A stretch of 64,000 nucleotides of DNA, from assembly GCA_022495995.1 (NCBI GenBank), contig JAFEMH010001356.1, forward strand, positions 186,001 to 250,000, given 5' to 3'. The position numbers and the translations under genes were made by a program. The notes beneath the pieces are model-generated. The model was not told the origin of the DNA, did no database searches, and saw nothing but the letters and a program-made list of their open reading frames with translations. Numbering within the stretch: the first letter of the stretch is position 1; every line of letters starts with the position of its first letter. Shown here piece after piece: positions 43,817 through 56,299 of this stretch. This DNA is from Adenophora triphylla var. japonica. Lineage: Eukaryota > Streptophyta > Magnoliopsida > Asterales > Campanulaceae.

Positions 43817-43851
43817 CTACGTATCCCGGAGGAATCAAGCCTTGGTCGTAG
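43817..43851 (-). other. Three-way-junction motif, M1 copy 4
   Basis: Minus strand: CTACG/CGTAG with ACCAAGGCTTGAT and TCC-TCC-GGGA inside. Confidence 0.6.
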
Positions 43852-43859
43852 TTCAAGCT

Positions 43860-45357
43860 TTTATCTAGATAGTTAGGAAAAGTTCCTAGGATCGTTGAGG
43901 TTTTGACAATTAATGGAGGTTATCACCTGAGGAAGCTAAAGCTTACGTCACTATCGAGTAGATAGAGGTAGATATAGCTGGAAAACTTGAGCATACTTCT
44001 CAATCTGTGATAGAGGTAGCTAAAGTTGGATTTTTGACAATTAGGAAACTGTCACCTGGCGTTATCTCGTTATAACGGAAGTAACGGAGGCGCTTTTTAG
44101 GAGAAAATGTTATCATTAGCAATTGGCACGTTACTTGAGCCTAGGGGTGATTTTTTTCTTGGAAACATGGTAGGTATTGGGTCTGGATGTACATATGGAA
44201 TGTGTTTGGAAATTATTTAAGACGGGTTTCAAGCAGGTGGGGTCGTATCCCTTGGGAGAGGACTGAACTGCTGTTGTTGCTGAGATGTTGTCAACGTGGA
44301 CTAGAATTTCTCTTGGGCTAAGACTGGGTTTAAACCTCGGGTCTCGATGAATGTTCCTTTCTCACACTCTGGCATTTGAAGCTGATGCTGATAGGCTTTT
44401 AGAACCAAAGACTAAAACAGGTGTTGAAGTGATCAAACCTCTCTTCTGAGGGTGGATATGACTTATCGAGGCCCCGGTCTGAGGAAAAAATTCTGCAAAG
44501 CCCCAGATTCTATTAAAGCGAGGAAAGATCCTTTCATTGGCAAAGCCCCGGTTGCAAAGTCCCGGTCGGACGAACTGAGTAGGCGAAGTCTTAGGTTTCA
44601 AAGAAGTGACTTAGTGAAGCCCCAGTCTAGCAAGAATCCCAATATGATTGGTACTGCAAAAGTGATCCTGAGGTTAATCTGACCAAGACTGAATCCATCT
44701 TATAACATGGTGAGGAACCCAATGCGGACCCCAAAAATGGCTAAAGAAGCCCCAGTCTAAAGAAACGTCTTGGCAAAGCCCCAACTTTGAAGAGTTTCAA
44801 GGCAGCCCTAATGCGAATTGTAGCAGAAGAGGGGAACCTATCTTTTTTCTTTTTTTTTATTTTCTTTAGTCAATCAGTCAATCTTAAGGAGATGTGAAAG
44901 AAAAGATTCTTTGAAATTTATACATGCAGGGGCATATTTTTTGAAAGGTGGGAATAGATCCCGATTTTGTGTTATTTTGATGGCCTTATTCGACGTAGGC
45001 ACAAAGAATCGCTTTGGGTTTGACTCTTTTGGGAGAGTATAAGCGTAGAAAGGTTTGTAAAAGTGTATGAAAGCCCCTGCTGACAGAAAATCAGTGTTTA
45101 GCACTATTTTTCCTAAGATGTAGAAAGAGAAGACTTGTCAAGACATCTGAAAACTTATTTTATTTACAATGATCACAAGATTGCTTAAAACCCTTTATTA
45201 ATGTTCGGGTTATTCAACCACTAATCTCGATATGAAAAAACATTCTTATTAACCATGAGGAGAAATTCAACCAATGTCGCGGATCAAGGTTGGCTGGTGT
45301 GAAAGAAAGGTTTGTGTATAGGGAGGTCATTGATGAGACCGGGTTTTCTGGGATTTG
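43860..45357. other. M1 region matching M2 with the antisense gene removed
   Basis: 43880-44110 matches M2 around 47400-48180, and 44125-45357 matches M2 51255-52430. The M2 antisense gene that lies between these blocks is absent, with a junction near 44110-44125. No gene is supported in M1 here. Confidence 0.6.
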
Positions 45358-45362
45358 ACTGT
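45358..45362. repeat. Target site duplication of M2 (left copy)
   Basis: actgt here and at 59135-59139 flank M2 exactly and prove it inserted into M1. Confidence 0.95.
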
Positions 45363-46963
45363 TGTGAATGTGGTGCCCAAATTTTGTTGGATTCACGCGA
45401 GTTTGAAGACATCCGAGTTATTTGAAAAACGGAGTCGCCACGCCATTTTGATTACCTCAAAACTTTGAAAAAAAGGTTTTATGGGTTCGGAGGTTAAGTT
45501 ACCCCTTGGGAAGAACGTTTGGCGTTCACCCAAGGTGCCTTGCCGGAGCAAGTCTCCCATGATTTCATTAATCGTGCTTGCTTGCGTGCTTTCTTGTGTG
45601 CATGTGTTTGAGAAAAGGGGGGGGGAATGTCCCAAGTTGTCTTCCGGACGTACAAACCATTTGTTGGTTATCGCTCGGGATTCCTTGGAATTTTATGTAT
45701 TTGGGATTATGATCCCGTCCTCATCTTATGACTTGTGATCATCGCATTTTAACCTCGGGACCCTCGGGACTTGCGTGATCGAGAGAATGACTCTCTTTTG
45801 GTCAAAGATGAGGTTCTTTAGAAAAGGAGGGTCCTTAGCCCATCAATCCTACGCTTTAAGACGGTCGAGCTCGTATAGAGGCTTCATACTCTTTCTTAAG
45901 CGATAATCGGAGATATAGGGTTCAAGGTTATCCCTTTCCAAAGAAATCGTGAACCTTTAATGGAAGGAACGATGTAAAGATAGGATCTTTTACACCGGTC
46001 CGTTCCAAGGTTGGGGGAAAGGGGAAATGCATTATGAAAAATGACTCTTTAATGAAAAGATGACATTTTTGGTTTTAGCAAATGATGCTTTTTGATTGAA
46101 AGAAATGATCTTTATGCAAGTGATGCGTAAAGATAGGATTTTTATGCAAATGATGCATTGGAAAAGGTTTTTGAATGCAATGGATGCATTTTTATTGAAA
46201 AGATTGGATTTTTATGTGCAAATGATGCATAAAAATGACATTTTTATTTGAAAATGGGGGTTTTAGGTGCAAAGGATGCACCTTTATGAAAAAGACTACA
46301 TTTTTATGACAAATGAGGTCTTAATGCATGCAAAAGGGAAAGGGGGTGATAAAGATGTGATCTTTATGAATAAATGCCAAGTCCCAAGCAAGATATATGA
46401 ATGCAATGAGCAAGTATATCAATTAAAAGCAAGGTTAGGGCGTGCGAGGTTACCAATTGCTTCCTTTGCTTCTTCGAACGGAGCTAGGAGGAGAGGTTGG
46501 TCTTGGGTCTTCAAGGAGGAGGGAGGTAGCTTCTTGGCCTTCCTTCTTCACCTTCTTGAGCTTGCACCAATATTCTTCACGTCTTGGGAGTGTTTATAAG
46601 TGTATTGTGTATTTTGTGCCTCTATTGTGTGTGTTGAAATGGGTAGAGGAGGCCTCTATTTATAGGTAATCTGGATAAGGTGAATGAAGCCGTGCGGCTA
46701 AGAGCGACGAGCTAATGCGGCCGTGCGGGCTTATCCTGAATGACTCGGCATTCTAGAACCATGCAAGGTGGCAAATTCTAGAACCCTCCTTCCTAATTAA
46801 GAAAACGTGTTTCTTAATTAGGAAGGATCCTCTTCAGCCCTTATTTAATAAAAAACAGTTCCGAATGTTTAGAGCATTTGGGAAGGTCTGGGAATTACCG
46901 GAAAATTTACCGAAATTGTCGGGAAAATTAACCGGAAGGCATGAGCCGGATTTGGGTACTTAC
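45363..46963 (-). repeat. M2 3' LTR
   Basis: Nearly identical to 57529-59134; differences are a few substitutions, G-run length and a cluster near 46860. The last A of the LTR end (TACA) is missing at 46963 next to the polypurine tract. Confidence 0.95.
46657..46730 (-). promoter_or_regulatory. Paired CCGTGCGG dyads and TATA box, M2 3' LTR
   Basis: Cores start at 46690 and 46721, 31 bp apart. On the minus strand, TATAAATA (46664-46657) lies 25 bp from the nearer core. Confidence 0.7.
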
Positions 46964-46976
46964 GAAGCCCCTCGGC
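46964..46976 (-). other. M2 polypurine tract
   Basis: Minus strand GCCGAGGGGCTTC directly before the LTR, identical to M1. Confidence 0.75.
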
Positions 46977-47090
46977 AACGTCACTTGCAAGGCAAGTGGG
47001 GTTGTCGATAGAAAAGGATCCGATCTGGCGAATGCCGAGACGGATTAGATGGCCGAGACGGTCGAGTGGGTGAACCTTTTGGAAGGCTAC

Positions 47091-47125
47091 CTACGTATCC
47101 CGGAGGAATCAAGCCGGGGCCGTAG
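47091..47125 (-). other. Three-way-junction motif, M2 copy 1
   Basis: Outer CTACG/CGTAG arms intact; inner TCC-TCC-GGGA arm present; first hairpin degenerate. Confidence 0.6.
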
Positions 47126-47341
47126 TTCGGAATAAGATCCGCCGAGGAAGGGAGAAGAGAAAACCGGTCTCTTCTTTGGGGAAAATAGAAAATGACCTAG
47201 GAGGTCAAGCAATTGATCCTGCGGGGATATGCTAGAAGTGACCAAGGTGGTCTCTATGAGGGACTGCTTTATCACTGAGGAGCGACGAAGGAACGGGGTG
47301 ACCGAAGTGGTCGGATGGCTGGACCTTTTATAAAAGGCTAC

Positions 47342-47375
47342 CTACGTTTCCGGAGGAATCAAGCCTTGATCGTAG
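47342..47375 (-). other. Three-way-junction motif, M2 copy 2
   Basis: Minus strand: CTACG, ATCAAGGCTTGAT, TCCTCCGGA, then a spacer and CGTAG. One base shorter than other copies. Confidence 0.6.
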
Positions 47376-47524
47376 TTCAAGCATCACTAGATAGTTAGGA
47401 ACGATGTCTAGGATTCTTGAGATTTTGACAATTAATGGAGTGTCACACGATTGACAATTCTTGGAGGATGTCACCTAATTGACAATTCTTGGAGGATGTC
47501 ACCTAATTGAAACTAGAGCTTACG

Positions 47525-48075
47525 TCACTATCGAGTGGATAGAGGTAGCTAGAGTTTGGTGAACTTGAGCATACGTCTCAATCTCTTTCGAATCGTAGAT
47601 ATGGGTTGCTAAAGTTTGAAAAACTTGAGCATACGTCTTAATCTCTTTCGAATCAGAGATATGGGTTGCCAATGACTTGAGCATACGTCTCAATCTCTTT
47701 CGAATCAGAGATATGGGTTGCCAAAGTTTGAATGACTTAAGCATACGTCTCAATCTCTTTCGAATCAGAGATATGGGTTGCCAATGGCTTGAGCATACGT
47801 CTCAATCTCTTTCGAATCAGAGATATGGGTTGCCAATGACTTGAGCATACATCTCAATATCTTTCGAATCAGAGATATGGGTTGCCAAAGTTTGAATGAC
47901 TTAAGCATACGTCTCAATCTCTTTCGAATCAGAGATATGGGTTGCCAATGGCTTGAGCATACGTCTCAATCTCTTTCGAATCAGAGATATGGGTTGCCAA
48001 TGACTTGAGCATACGTCTCAATCTCTTTCGAATCAGAGATATGGGTTGCCAAAGTTTGAATGACTTAAGCATACG
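47525..48075 (-). repeat. Tandem array of about 10 units with two hairpins per unit, M2
   Basis: Units of about 50-63 bp contain TTGAG-CATACGT-CTCAA and ATCTCT-TTCGAATC-AGAGAT. Longer and shorter units alternate depending on an AAAGTTTGAATGA insertion. Confidence 0.8.
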
Positions 48076-48499
48076 TCACTATTCATGACAGAGGTAGCTT
48101 AAGTTAAGAAGAACTCGACAATTCGGAGGTTGTCACCTAACGTTATCCCGTTATAACGAAATTAACGGAGGTGACTGGGAATAGAGCTTGATTGCTTAGG
48201 AGATAAGGGATATCTTCTGAAGAGGGTGTTATCTCAGTTAGAGGATAACGAGGATTGGAGGCCCAAGTGGAAAGTCCAAGGGCAAAATCGTAATTTTTGC
48301 TCAGAGCGAAAGAGGCCGCCCGGCATGAGAGGAAGGAAAAAGAAGCCGTACAGCTGGAAACCTGATTTTTATAGATTATTTAAAACAGATTTGAACGGGC
48401 TATTGGGCATTGTTGCCGCCCATTCAGCTGAGAGAGAGAGAGAGGAGAGAAGAAAGAATTTCGAAATTCTTTGAATTCCCTTGCTTCCCTTGATTTGAG

Positions 48500-49216
48500 A
48501 TGGATCCGGCACCAAGACAAGCAAGGAGGAATGTCTCCGCGGCCGCTCAAAGGAAGAGGAAGGAGCTTGTCCGGACGGATAGGAGGTATGACTTTCTCAC
48601 GCCTCCATCGGAGCTCTATCCGGGAAGGAGGGAGCACAAATCGACGAACCCGCGATCGGTTGGGGTAAGCGTTCTTATTTGGCTCAAATCCGATGATTTT
48701 GCTTGATTTTTGAATAATTTAGGGCTTAACCCGAACTTAGGAATTTTCTAGGATTTTCTTAGGATTTTTGAATGATTTTGAGATGCATGAACAACCTATG
48801 AGGCTAAGAATATGCATGTGCAATTTATTTGATGAAAATTATGAGAATGACTCACTTTTTTCTCGCAAATGAAGTAAGAATGAGAATTGTCTAAATATGA
48901 GACGGAGTTCTTGCCTTGTGCTAGAACTAGGTCAAAATTATGATTTTCAATGAGAAAACATGATTTTGGAAGATGAAAATGATTCATGCATGCCATTTTA
49001 TTTGAAAAATAATGCTTATGTGCAAAGAATCGTGAAAATTATGATTTTGTGCCTTAGGAAAGCAACGTGCTTAAAATGACGTGTTTCAAATGATGAAAGT
49101 CACGTTTTGATGCAAAAGATGCTAAAAAGACTTGTATGAATGCTTTTCTTTTGAAAAAATATGTGCACTTTTGTGACTATATGCATGCTTTTGAAATGAG
49201 ATGAAGGACTGACACT

Positions 49217-49247
<31 letters not shown>

Positions 49248-51119
49248 GATGTGCTTGTCTACGTGAGAACAAGTCTAGGGGACCATACTGAGATAGCGAT
49301 CAGGCTTTGGCGAGAGGATGCCGGATTTTGAGAAGAATGGGGTGAACCCCAAGAATTTGAGTGAGGGCTACAGAAGCCTAGATTCGTTTGTCGAGGCTAT
49401 CGGCACGGAATTCACATCACCTCAAAGAGCAAGGGCACAGTTCGGGCTCTTTACGAGTTTTGGTGGGACTCTACTCATAGTTTCCACAGTAGGAGAGCTT
49501 ATTGTGACTCCTGCCGATTTTACAGACATGCGCTGCAGGTTCACCGGGAGGCCCGCGACTTGGAGAGACCACATTACAGTGAGGAGTTCCGAGCTTTGGT
49601 TGGATTTGAGCCGATTCCCAAGGGATTGGGTATGGAGACGAGGAATGTCGAGGTGGCGATCCCGAAGCTGCATGTGGGACTTTCTTTGGTAGTGACGTGG
49701 CCCCGCTTGGTAGTTAGAGCTTTCGTGTGGTTGATCTTTGTCGGTCACTATCTTTGCTAATTACAGGACGCTAGCCATGACTTGCCTCCTTGACTCTTTG
49801 GTTGATGTGGATGGGATAGGGACGGTCTCTTGGGGAGAGGCCGGATTGGTGAGTTATACTTCTCTCTGGACATGTACGGTCGAAACAAAGGCTTCTATGA
49901 CTCCGCTTCTCATTTGCCCTTGAGGTAGCCTCTCTTTCTCTTCTCTTTTCTCTTTTACGTCTTGAGACTTCTTATGAGAAAAATGACCTTTTGATGTTTT
50001 TGAACATGCGGGCCTGGTTTTGCGAGGTGATCGGGTTCTTTCCTTGGAACCAGGAGTGATATCACCATTTTCCCTGCGATGGTTATTTGGAGGGGAGATG
50101 TGAGGGATAGGTTCACGGGGAAGACCCGGATCACTTTCGACTACAAGATGGTGAAGCACTTGTGCTCAATAAGGATGGACCGGATGGAGTGGACTTCTAC
50201 CCACAGGGCGAGGTATCGGAGATTTTCTTTGGGAGATGCTATTGAGGTGACAAGGCGAGAGGAGGTGGCTCGCCGGGCTGACTTGCGACATCATATATCG
50301 GGGACCGTTTCTCGAGGCGGCATGGTCATGTCCCTCCATTGGACGCCATTACTCCACACGATCCTCCAGCACGGATCTGCAGCCCGGGGATCGGCAGCGG
50401 ATGAGATTGAGAGGTACCCGAGGAGGTATAGGCTGCGGAGGAGTATTTTGACATGGGTACCCCCTACGCCGTGTTTGTGGAGCGGCGCTGAGGGCGCCAC
50501 GAAGGCGACGAAGGCGGCGGTCACTCGGGGATATGGGGAGGATGAGCCTGCGGACCCGCCTATCCCTCCTGTACACTCTCATACGTCGTACACGGAGTAC
50601 CGAGGAGGATGAGGATTCCTGTACGACACGAGGGAGCCCCAGTATACCACTGCCACGATATAGCTTGTGAGTATACTCTTAGGGTCTTATTCCCTTTTTA
50701 GCTTTCGATTTTCTCGTTTTTGCAATTTCTCTGAGATTTTTACGAGATTTTACGAGATTTTCTTTTCTTTTCTCGGGTTCCGGCTCGCACCTATGACAGG
50801 TTGGTCGGGCAGAACAGGGGCCGGAAAGACGTGTGCCGATCCTTGGTCAAGCGCTGCGCTACTAAAGCGTCAACAAGCGTGCGGGAGCTGTGCGCAAAAG
50901 GAGGCATGTCGGGCGCGGCATCCTTTTCCTCGGCTTCGGAGTACTCATCCAGTGCCAGGCCTCAGGGTCGAGGTCCTAATGCTGATATCTTGGAGCGGTG
51001 GCGGAGTACGAGCACGACAACATCCCTCTTTCCGATGCGAGCGACCGGGAGGACGTGATGAGAGAGCCTAGCGTCTATGAGCTGAGCAGTGATGAGGAAG
51101 AAGAAGAATCTGAGGCCTA
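48500..51119 (+). pseudogene. M2 antisense gene: decayed plant-mobile-domain homologue of G1 gene B
   Basis: It lies opposite to M2's gag strand. Exon 1 (48500-48664) is 55 codons and ends at a GTAAG donor, like the 56-codon exon 1 of G1 gene B. A long intron with a poly(T) run follows. Exon 2 homology begins near 49270 (SLDSFVEAI, then GELIVTPADFTD and VSWGEAGL near 49830) but frames change near 49460 and 49560. Exon 3 homology spans about 50020-50600, and exon 4 from 50800 (after CTATGACAG) to TAG at 51117, ending in an acidic SSDEEEEESEA tail. Frameshifts make it non-functional. Gene structure is conserved with G1, so the module is old in the clade. Confidence 0.65.
49221..49248 (+). repeat. 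Poly(T) run in intron of the M2 antisense gene
   Basis: About 27 consecutive T bases precede the probable exon 2 acceptor region. Confidence 0.85.
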
Positions 51120-51249
51120 GGGGGTCTCTAGAGTAGATTTGGAACAAAACAAACAATGAACACTTTTTTATGCACAACTTGTTTATTTTTTGCTTTATTT
51201 TGACGCCGGTGGGGCGAAGACATTGTATTTACGCTTTATTATGCTTTTT

Positions 51250-52560
51250 CAATTTGCATATTATCTGAGCCTCGGGGTTATTTTTTTCTTGGAAACATGG
51301 TAGAGGCTGGGTCTGGATGTACATATGGAATGTGTTTAAGACGGGTTTCAAGCAGGTGGGGTTGTATCCCTTGGGTGCGGACTGAACTGCTGTTGTTGTC
51401 AACGTGGACTAAGATTCCCTCTTGAAATTTGAGGCCCAGGTTTTAAAACTCGGGTCTCGATGAATGTTCCTTTCTCGAGACTACGGCGCTTGAAGGCGAT
51501 GCGCGAGGCTTTTATAACCAAAGACTAAAGCGAGATGTCATAGTGACCAAACCTCTCTTCTAGGGATGGATACAACTTATCGAGCCCGGTCGAGGAAGAA
51601 CTCTCTCAAAGCCCCATGAAAGATCCTTTCACCGGCAAAGCTCCGGTTGGATGAGCGAGCGGCGAAGTCTTAGGTTTTGAAGAAGTGACTTAATGAAGCC
51701 CCAATCTGATGACCTAGCGAAAATCCCAATATGATTGGTACTGCGGAAGTGATCCTGAGGTTGATCCGAACAAAGCGAGATTCATCTAGGGACCTAGTGA
51801 AGAACCCGATGCGAACCCGAAAATGGCTAAAGAAGCCCCGGTTTAAAGGAATGCTTTGACAGAAGTTTTCGAGGCGGCCCTAATGCGAATTGTGGCAGAA
51901 GAGGGAAAACCTATACTTCTCTCTCCTTTTTTTTTTATTTTCTTTAGTCAATCATTCAACCTAAAGGAAATGTGAAAGAAAATATTCTTAGAAATTTATA
52001 CATGCAGGGGCATATTTTTCGAAAGGTGGGAATAGATCCCGATCTTGTGTTATTTTGATGGCCTTATTCGATGTAGGCACAAAACTCGCTTTGGGTTTGC
52101 CTCTTTTGGGAGAGTATAAGCGGAGAAAGGTTTGTAAAAGTGTATGGAAGCCCTGGCGACGGAAAATCGATGTTTAGCACTATCTTTCCTAAGATGTAGA
52201 AAGAGAAGACTTGTCAAGACATCGAAAACTTGTTTTATTTACAATGATCACCCAGATTGCTTAAAACCCTTTATTGATGTTCGGGTTATTCAACCACTAA
52301 TCTCGATATGAAGAAAAACATTCTTATTAATTATGAGGAGAAAGTCAACCAGTGTCGCGGATCAAGGTTGGCTGGTGTGAAAGAAAAGATTGTGTATAGG
52401 GAGGTCATTGATGAGACCGGGTTTTACGGAATACGGCGTGTCTATGGGAGAGGTCATTTGATGAGACCGGGTTTTCAGGGATTTGGATATGCTTATGGAA
52501 GAGGCCACTGATGAGACCGATTTTTTTCGGGAATTTAAATGTGTTTATGACCGGACCATC
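51250..52560. other. M2 region between antisense gene and post-pol blocks
   Basis: It matches M1 44125-45357. Near 52390-52560 three ~63-bp units contain GGTCATTTGATGAGACC or variants, a GGTC/GACC hairpin. Several AAGCCCC repeats occur at 51600-51850. No gene is supported. Confidence 0.5.
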
Positions 52561-52569
52561 TCTGGTTGC

Positions 52570-52608
52570 CTACGTTCCCCTCATTGCGAGGAGCTCAGGT
52601 CGCCGTAG
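52570..52608 (-). other. Three-way-junction motif, M2 post-pol copy
   Basis: Outer CTACG/CGTAG is kept while the inner arm has become CTCCTC-GCAAT-GAGGGG, a longer stem of different sequence. Confidence 0.65.
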
Positions 52609-52933
52609 TTCGGCCTTGGCCGGACTGTGTTTGGCTTTGGGAAATGGGATTTGTGGTTCCTTTAGTGAAAAGGCTTAGGATGAGATGATGAGGCGTGGGC
52701 CTCGGGATGATTCCTTGACCAAGTCATTTCGGACGGTTGCTTCTGATTTTCATCTTTCATTGGGGGAGAAGGGATTTGCACGTGCCTAAAGGCTTACGAA
52801 ATGCTTCTGGCTTTGCTTCGACCGCCCCATTGTTATCGACAACTTTCATTCTTTGAGCTTTGATTTTGCCTGTCCGTCAAGCTTTTGATGGGCGGTCTTT
52901 GGGTCCTTGGCCTCATTTTCTTTTATTTTCTAT

Positions 52934-53115
52934 GTGCAACCACTGTTTTTGCCTAGGCGCCCTTTTTAGGGATTTTCGGTCTAGTGGGCATTACTCTTTT
53001 TGCACCGAGATTTTTTCTTCTTTTTTTTTTTTTTTTTTATATATGTGCAACCTGTTTTTGCCTAGGCTTGCCTTTTTAGGGATTTTCGGTCTAGTGGGCA
53101 TTACTCTTTTTGCAC
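52934..53115 (-). repeat. Post-pol repeat, two ~72-bp units, M2
   Basis: Units at 52934-53005 and 53044-53115 read on the minus strand GTGCAA...TTGCAC with CCC-TAAAAA-GGG inside. They correspond to the G2 units after pol. Confidence 0.7.
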
Positions 53116-53217
53116 TACATTTTTTTTTTTTTTTTTTTGAAGCTTTGAGGGCCAAGGCGAGCACCTGCTTGAACTTTCTTGATATCCTTGAGGTCTAAGG
53201 CAAGCTCTTTGGTTGTT

Positions 53218-53330
53218 GTCGACATGGGGTCAATCTTTCAAAGCTGAGTGGCCTTTTGTTGTCCCTTGTTGCCGCCGTCGTTGACTTGGTCAAGATGAAG
53301 GTGGGGGCATGATTGGGAAAGTGTATGGCT
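53218..53330 (-). other. Conserved post-pol noncoding block, M2
   Basis: Minus-strand match to G1 15972-16086 and M1 59894-60008, including TTGACCAAGTCAA and GACGGCGGCAAC. Confidence 0.6.
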
Positions 53331-53692
53331 TTATGGAGGCCTTTTGTGGGGTAAGGAAAGTGTATGACTTGATGGCATTAGTTGACTTTCTCACACCGAT
53401 TAATCAGAACGTTAATTATTTCGAGAGATTATTTGTTGACCAATGCAAATGATCATATAAAATAAAACCATTTCATTAAATGTAATGTAGGTGTGCAAAT
53501 AATGTCTTAAGTCTAGTAAGAAAAGAAGAAGACTCTTTTATAGAAAATTGAAGATTAAATACAATGTCCGTAGAGGACTTGATTGAAAGAGAAAAATACT
53601 AGAACCTACGAAGGTTGACTGAGAGACTATTTTCCTTTTCTCTCTTCTTTTTTTTTTTAGTCTTACTAAAGGATAGGTAGACCCTAGTCTAG

Positions 53693-54118
53693 CTACTCTT
53701 CGCGGGTTGGACTGCCAGGTAACTTGAGCTTTCCTTCGTAGATCAGCCACTGAATTTCTTTCTTCAGATCCACACACTTGTCTGTCACATGACCAAAATG
53801 CTTGTGATACTCGCAGAACTTGGTCCTGTCAACACTACCAGGGTTTCTCGACTTATAATTCTCGAGAGGTGTGAGAAGGCCTCGTTTCACCAAATCGCCG
53901 AAAACTTTGCTCATGGGCATCCCAAAATCATCAGGCTGACGTTTCTGACCCTGCGCTTCCTGAATTGACCTCTTACCATAACTTTCTGTTTTTGGCCCAT
54001 GGAGGTTCTCGAGCTTCCCATTTTCTATCAATTTCTGGATCTCATGCCTCAAATAGGTGCAATCATCAGTGTTGTGCCCATGGTATTGATGGAAAAGACA
54101 ATGCTTGGATTCATCCAA
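53693..54118 (-). pseudogene. M2 gag fragment with two CHHC knuckles
   Basis: A 141-codon open frame has CLFHQYHGHNTDDC near its start and CEYHKHFGHVTDKC near its end, separated by FGMPMSKVFGDLVKRGLLTP, which in G1 and G2 precedes the only knuckle. The knuckle region is therefore duplicated. The Gag core is missing upstream and protease downstream. It might still bind RNA if translated. Confidence 0.75.
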
Positions 54119-54280
54119 TCGAACATGGGGATTCCTGGGTTTCTAATTCTCCAGTGGCTTTATCAGCTTTTCTTTCATCAGCTTTTCCAGCATCTTGCTT
54201 AAAGGCATATCCGTATTGCGGAGTTTTCGGGAGACATTGTTGTTCTCAAGACTCGGAGTTCAATTGTCCAGTTGGTTCCA

Positions 54281-55120
54281 TTATTGGATTTGGCTGAAGG
54301 AGGCTACGACACTCTTTCCTTTGTGAGGAACTGGTGCTGACATGGGTACGGTTGCAGTTTGGTGCTGGTGGCATTGGGTCATGCTTGGTGGAGTCATTTC
54401 CTTGCCTGGTTCGACGTCTGGGGTCAAGGGAGTATTGATACTCATCATGAAGTCAAACTTCTCTTGCATTTGTTTCACTTGTTCCATCAATATTGCCACA
54501 TGGGAGTCAACGGGGACTCTCGAGTTACCGGAAATCGCAACAGGACTTGTATCGGCAGAGGGAACCATAGTAACAAACTGGTGAGACTGATGGTTGAATT
54601 CATTAAATCCAGTAGGTGACAGCTGAAAGCTTGAATCATCCTTTGGCAACTCATGATTGCATTCAGGTGGGTATAGTGGCTTCAGAACATAGCCACATAA
54701 CTCGAACTGATTATGTGAAGCTGGAGTATAGGCGGCGGTATTCTTTGGAAACTGAGGAACAGGTGGGGTGAAGCCCAATCCGTTCTGAGGAGCTAAGGGC
54801 GATGGAGCCCTGATGAGCTGGGATGTTGGAAAGGACTGAGGAGGAGTGGTCCTTGGCAAGGGATTGCATGTGGATGGAGGAAGGTATTGGTTATAGGCTG
54901 GGGGAGCTGAGATGGCTACTTCTGCAGTCTCATCTTCGACCACTACCAGAGAACCGTTGGACTCAACTGTTACTTGAACTCCATTGCGGCGAAGAGCACC
55001 GATGAGCAATGACAGCTGCTCTTCATGAACCTTCTGGGCATTTTCCAAAGCCAGGACTAACTCTTCCTTCCTAAACATCGATTTCCTGCACCCTCACTGT
55101 TTTACATCCAAATCTGCCAT
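54281..55120 (-). pseudogene. M2 gag N-terminal fragment
   Basis: ATG at 55120 is followed by TGA after eight codons; a second ATG at 55078 opens 265 codons homologous to the N-terminus of G1 Gag: a helical start (EELVLALENAQKVHEEQL), SNGSLVVVEDET, then a Pro/Gln-rich linker. The Gag core that should follow is absent. The 265-codon product could still be made. Confidence 0.75.
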
Positions 55121-55375
55121 TACGACTCTACGGAGCGATGAAGCTGTATCGAACCTAAGGTTTTCTGAAAAGCCACTGACCCAGTATTCTAGCCCACTTC
55201 TTTCTCGCTGCGGGAAAGGGACAGGCAAGGTTTAGGCTCGGGGATAGGTAAGGTAGGTAAGATTTAGACTTGGAGGTAAGTGTTTAGGCTAAAGGCTCAA
55301 GTAACATGCACTTATTGCTTAAGTTTTTACTCAAAACACATTTTCTCCTAATCCTAATTGATCGGAAAAGATGAG

Positions 55376-55925
55376 ACCTTGAAAGGTCAAGATTGAAATT
55401 TGGAGATCGGACCGAGGAGGTCTCGATTAAGGATTTGACCATGAAAGGTCGAGATGGGAAATCGAAAATCGGACCGAGGAGGTCTCAATTAGGAATATGA
55501 CCATGAAAGGCCGGAATAGAAAATCGGAAATCGGACCGAGGAGGTCTCGATTAGGGTTTGACCATGAAAGGTCGGAATAGAAAATCAGAAATCGGACCGA
55601 GGAGATCTCGATTAGGGATTTGACCATGAAAGGTCGGAATAGAAAATCGGAGATCGGGCCGAGGAGGTCTCGATTAGAGATTTGACCGTGAAAGGTCGAG
55701 ATAGAAAATCGGAAATCGGACCGAGGTGGTCTCGATTAGGATTTGACCATGAAAGGTCTAGATAGGAAAATCGGAAATCGGACCGAGGAGGTCTCGATTA
55801 GGATTTGACCATGAAAGGCCGGAATAGAAAATCGGAAATCGGACCGAGGAGGTCTCGATTAGGGTTTGACCATGAAAGGTCGGGATAGAAAATCGGAAAC
55901 CGGACCGAGGAGGTCTCGATTAGGG
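55376..55925 (-). repeat. Leader hairpin array, about 9 units of ~61 bp, M2
   Basis: Each unit has GACC-GAGGA-GGTC and GACC-ATGAAA-GGTC or variants, between the PBS-proximal leader and gag. Minus-strand ORFs through it are artefacts of the repeat. Confidence 0.8.
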
Positions 55926-55974
55926 ATATCAGAGATAGGAAAATGCAATTATGATTACATTAATTGTTCAAATT

Positions 55975-56180
55975 TACTTAAAACAATGTCTTTTATTTAT
56001 TTCTATTTGGTTGGAAAAGGGGTTTGCCCTTCTTTTCGCAACTACTCTAGATCCTGGATCAGTGGGTTCCGTCACTACGTCTATAAGCCCCTCGTATTCC
56101 ACCTGTATTTCGACCTCCCAGGGTGGACAGCCCCGGGCGAGGGTCCTATAGGGCACGCGGATCCCACCGACCAAGAGTAA
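55975..56180 (-). other. Conserved leader block 2, M2
   Basis: Minus-strand match to G1 10465-10670, including the CCTATAGGACCCTCGCCCGG segment and a TTTTCCAACC end. Confidence 0.7.
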
Positions 56181-56299
56181 AGAACGCTCCTATCGGGTCT
56201 AGCGGGTCATAGGACCTTTCAACGCACGAGCGATGCGGATTATAGTCAAGGCAATACCGGGAAAGTCTCGTCTCTGCCTTGACGGATCTTTGGCGCAGT

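Noticed and set aside
52390..52560. Hammerhead ribozyme (CTGATGAG near 52507)
   Set aside because: The following GAAA and a cleavage triplet with matching stems are not present, and other units read TTGATGAG. A GGTC/GACC hairpin explains the sequence better.
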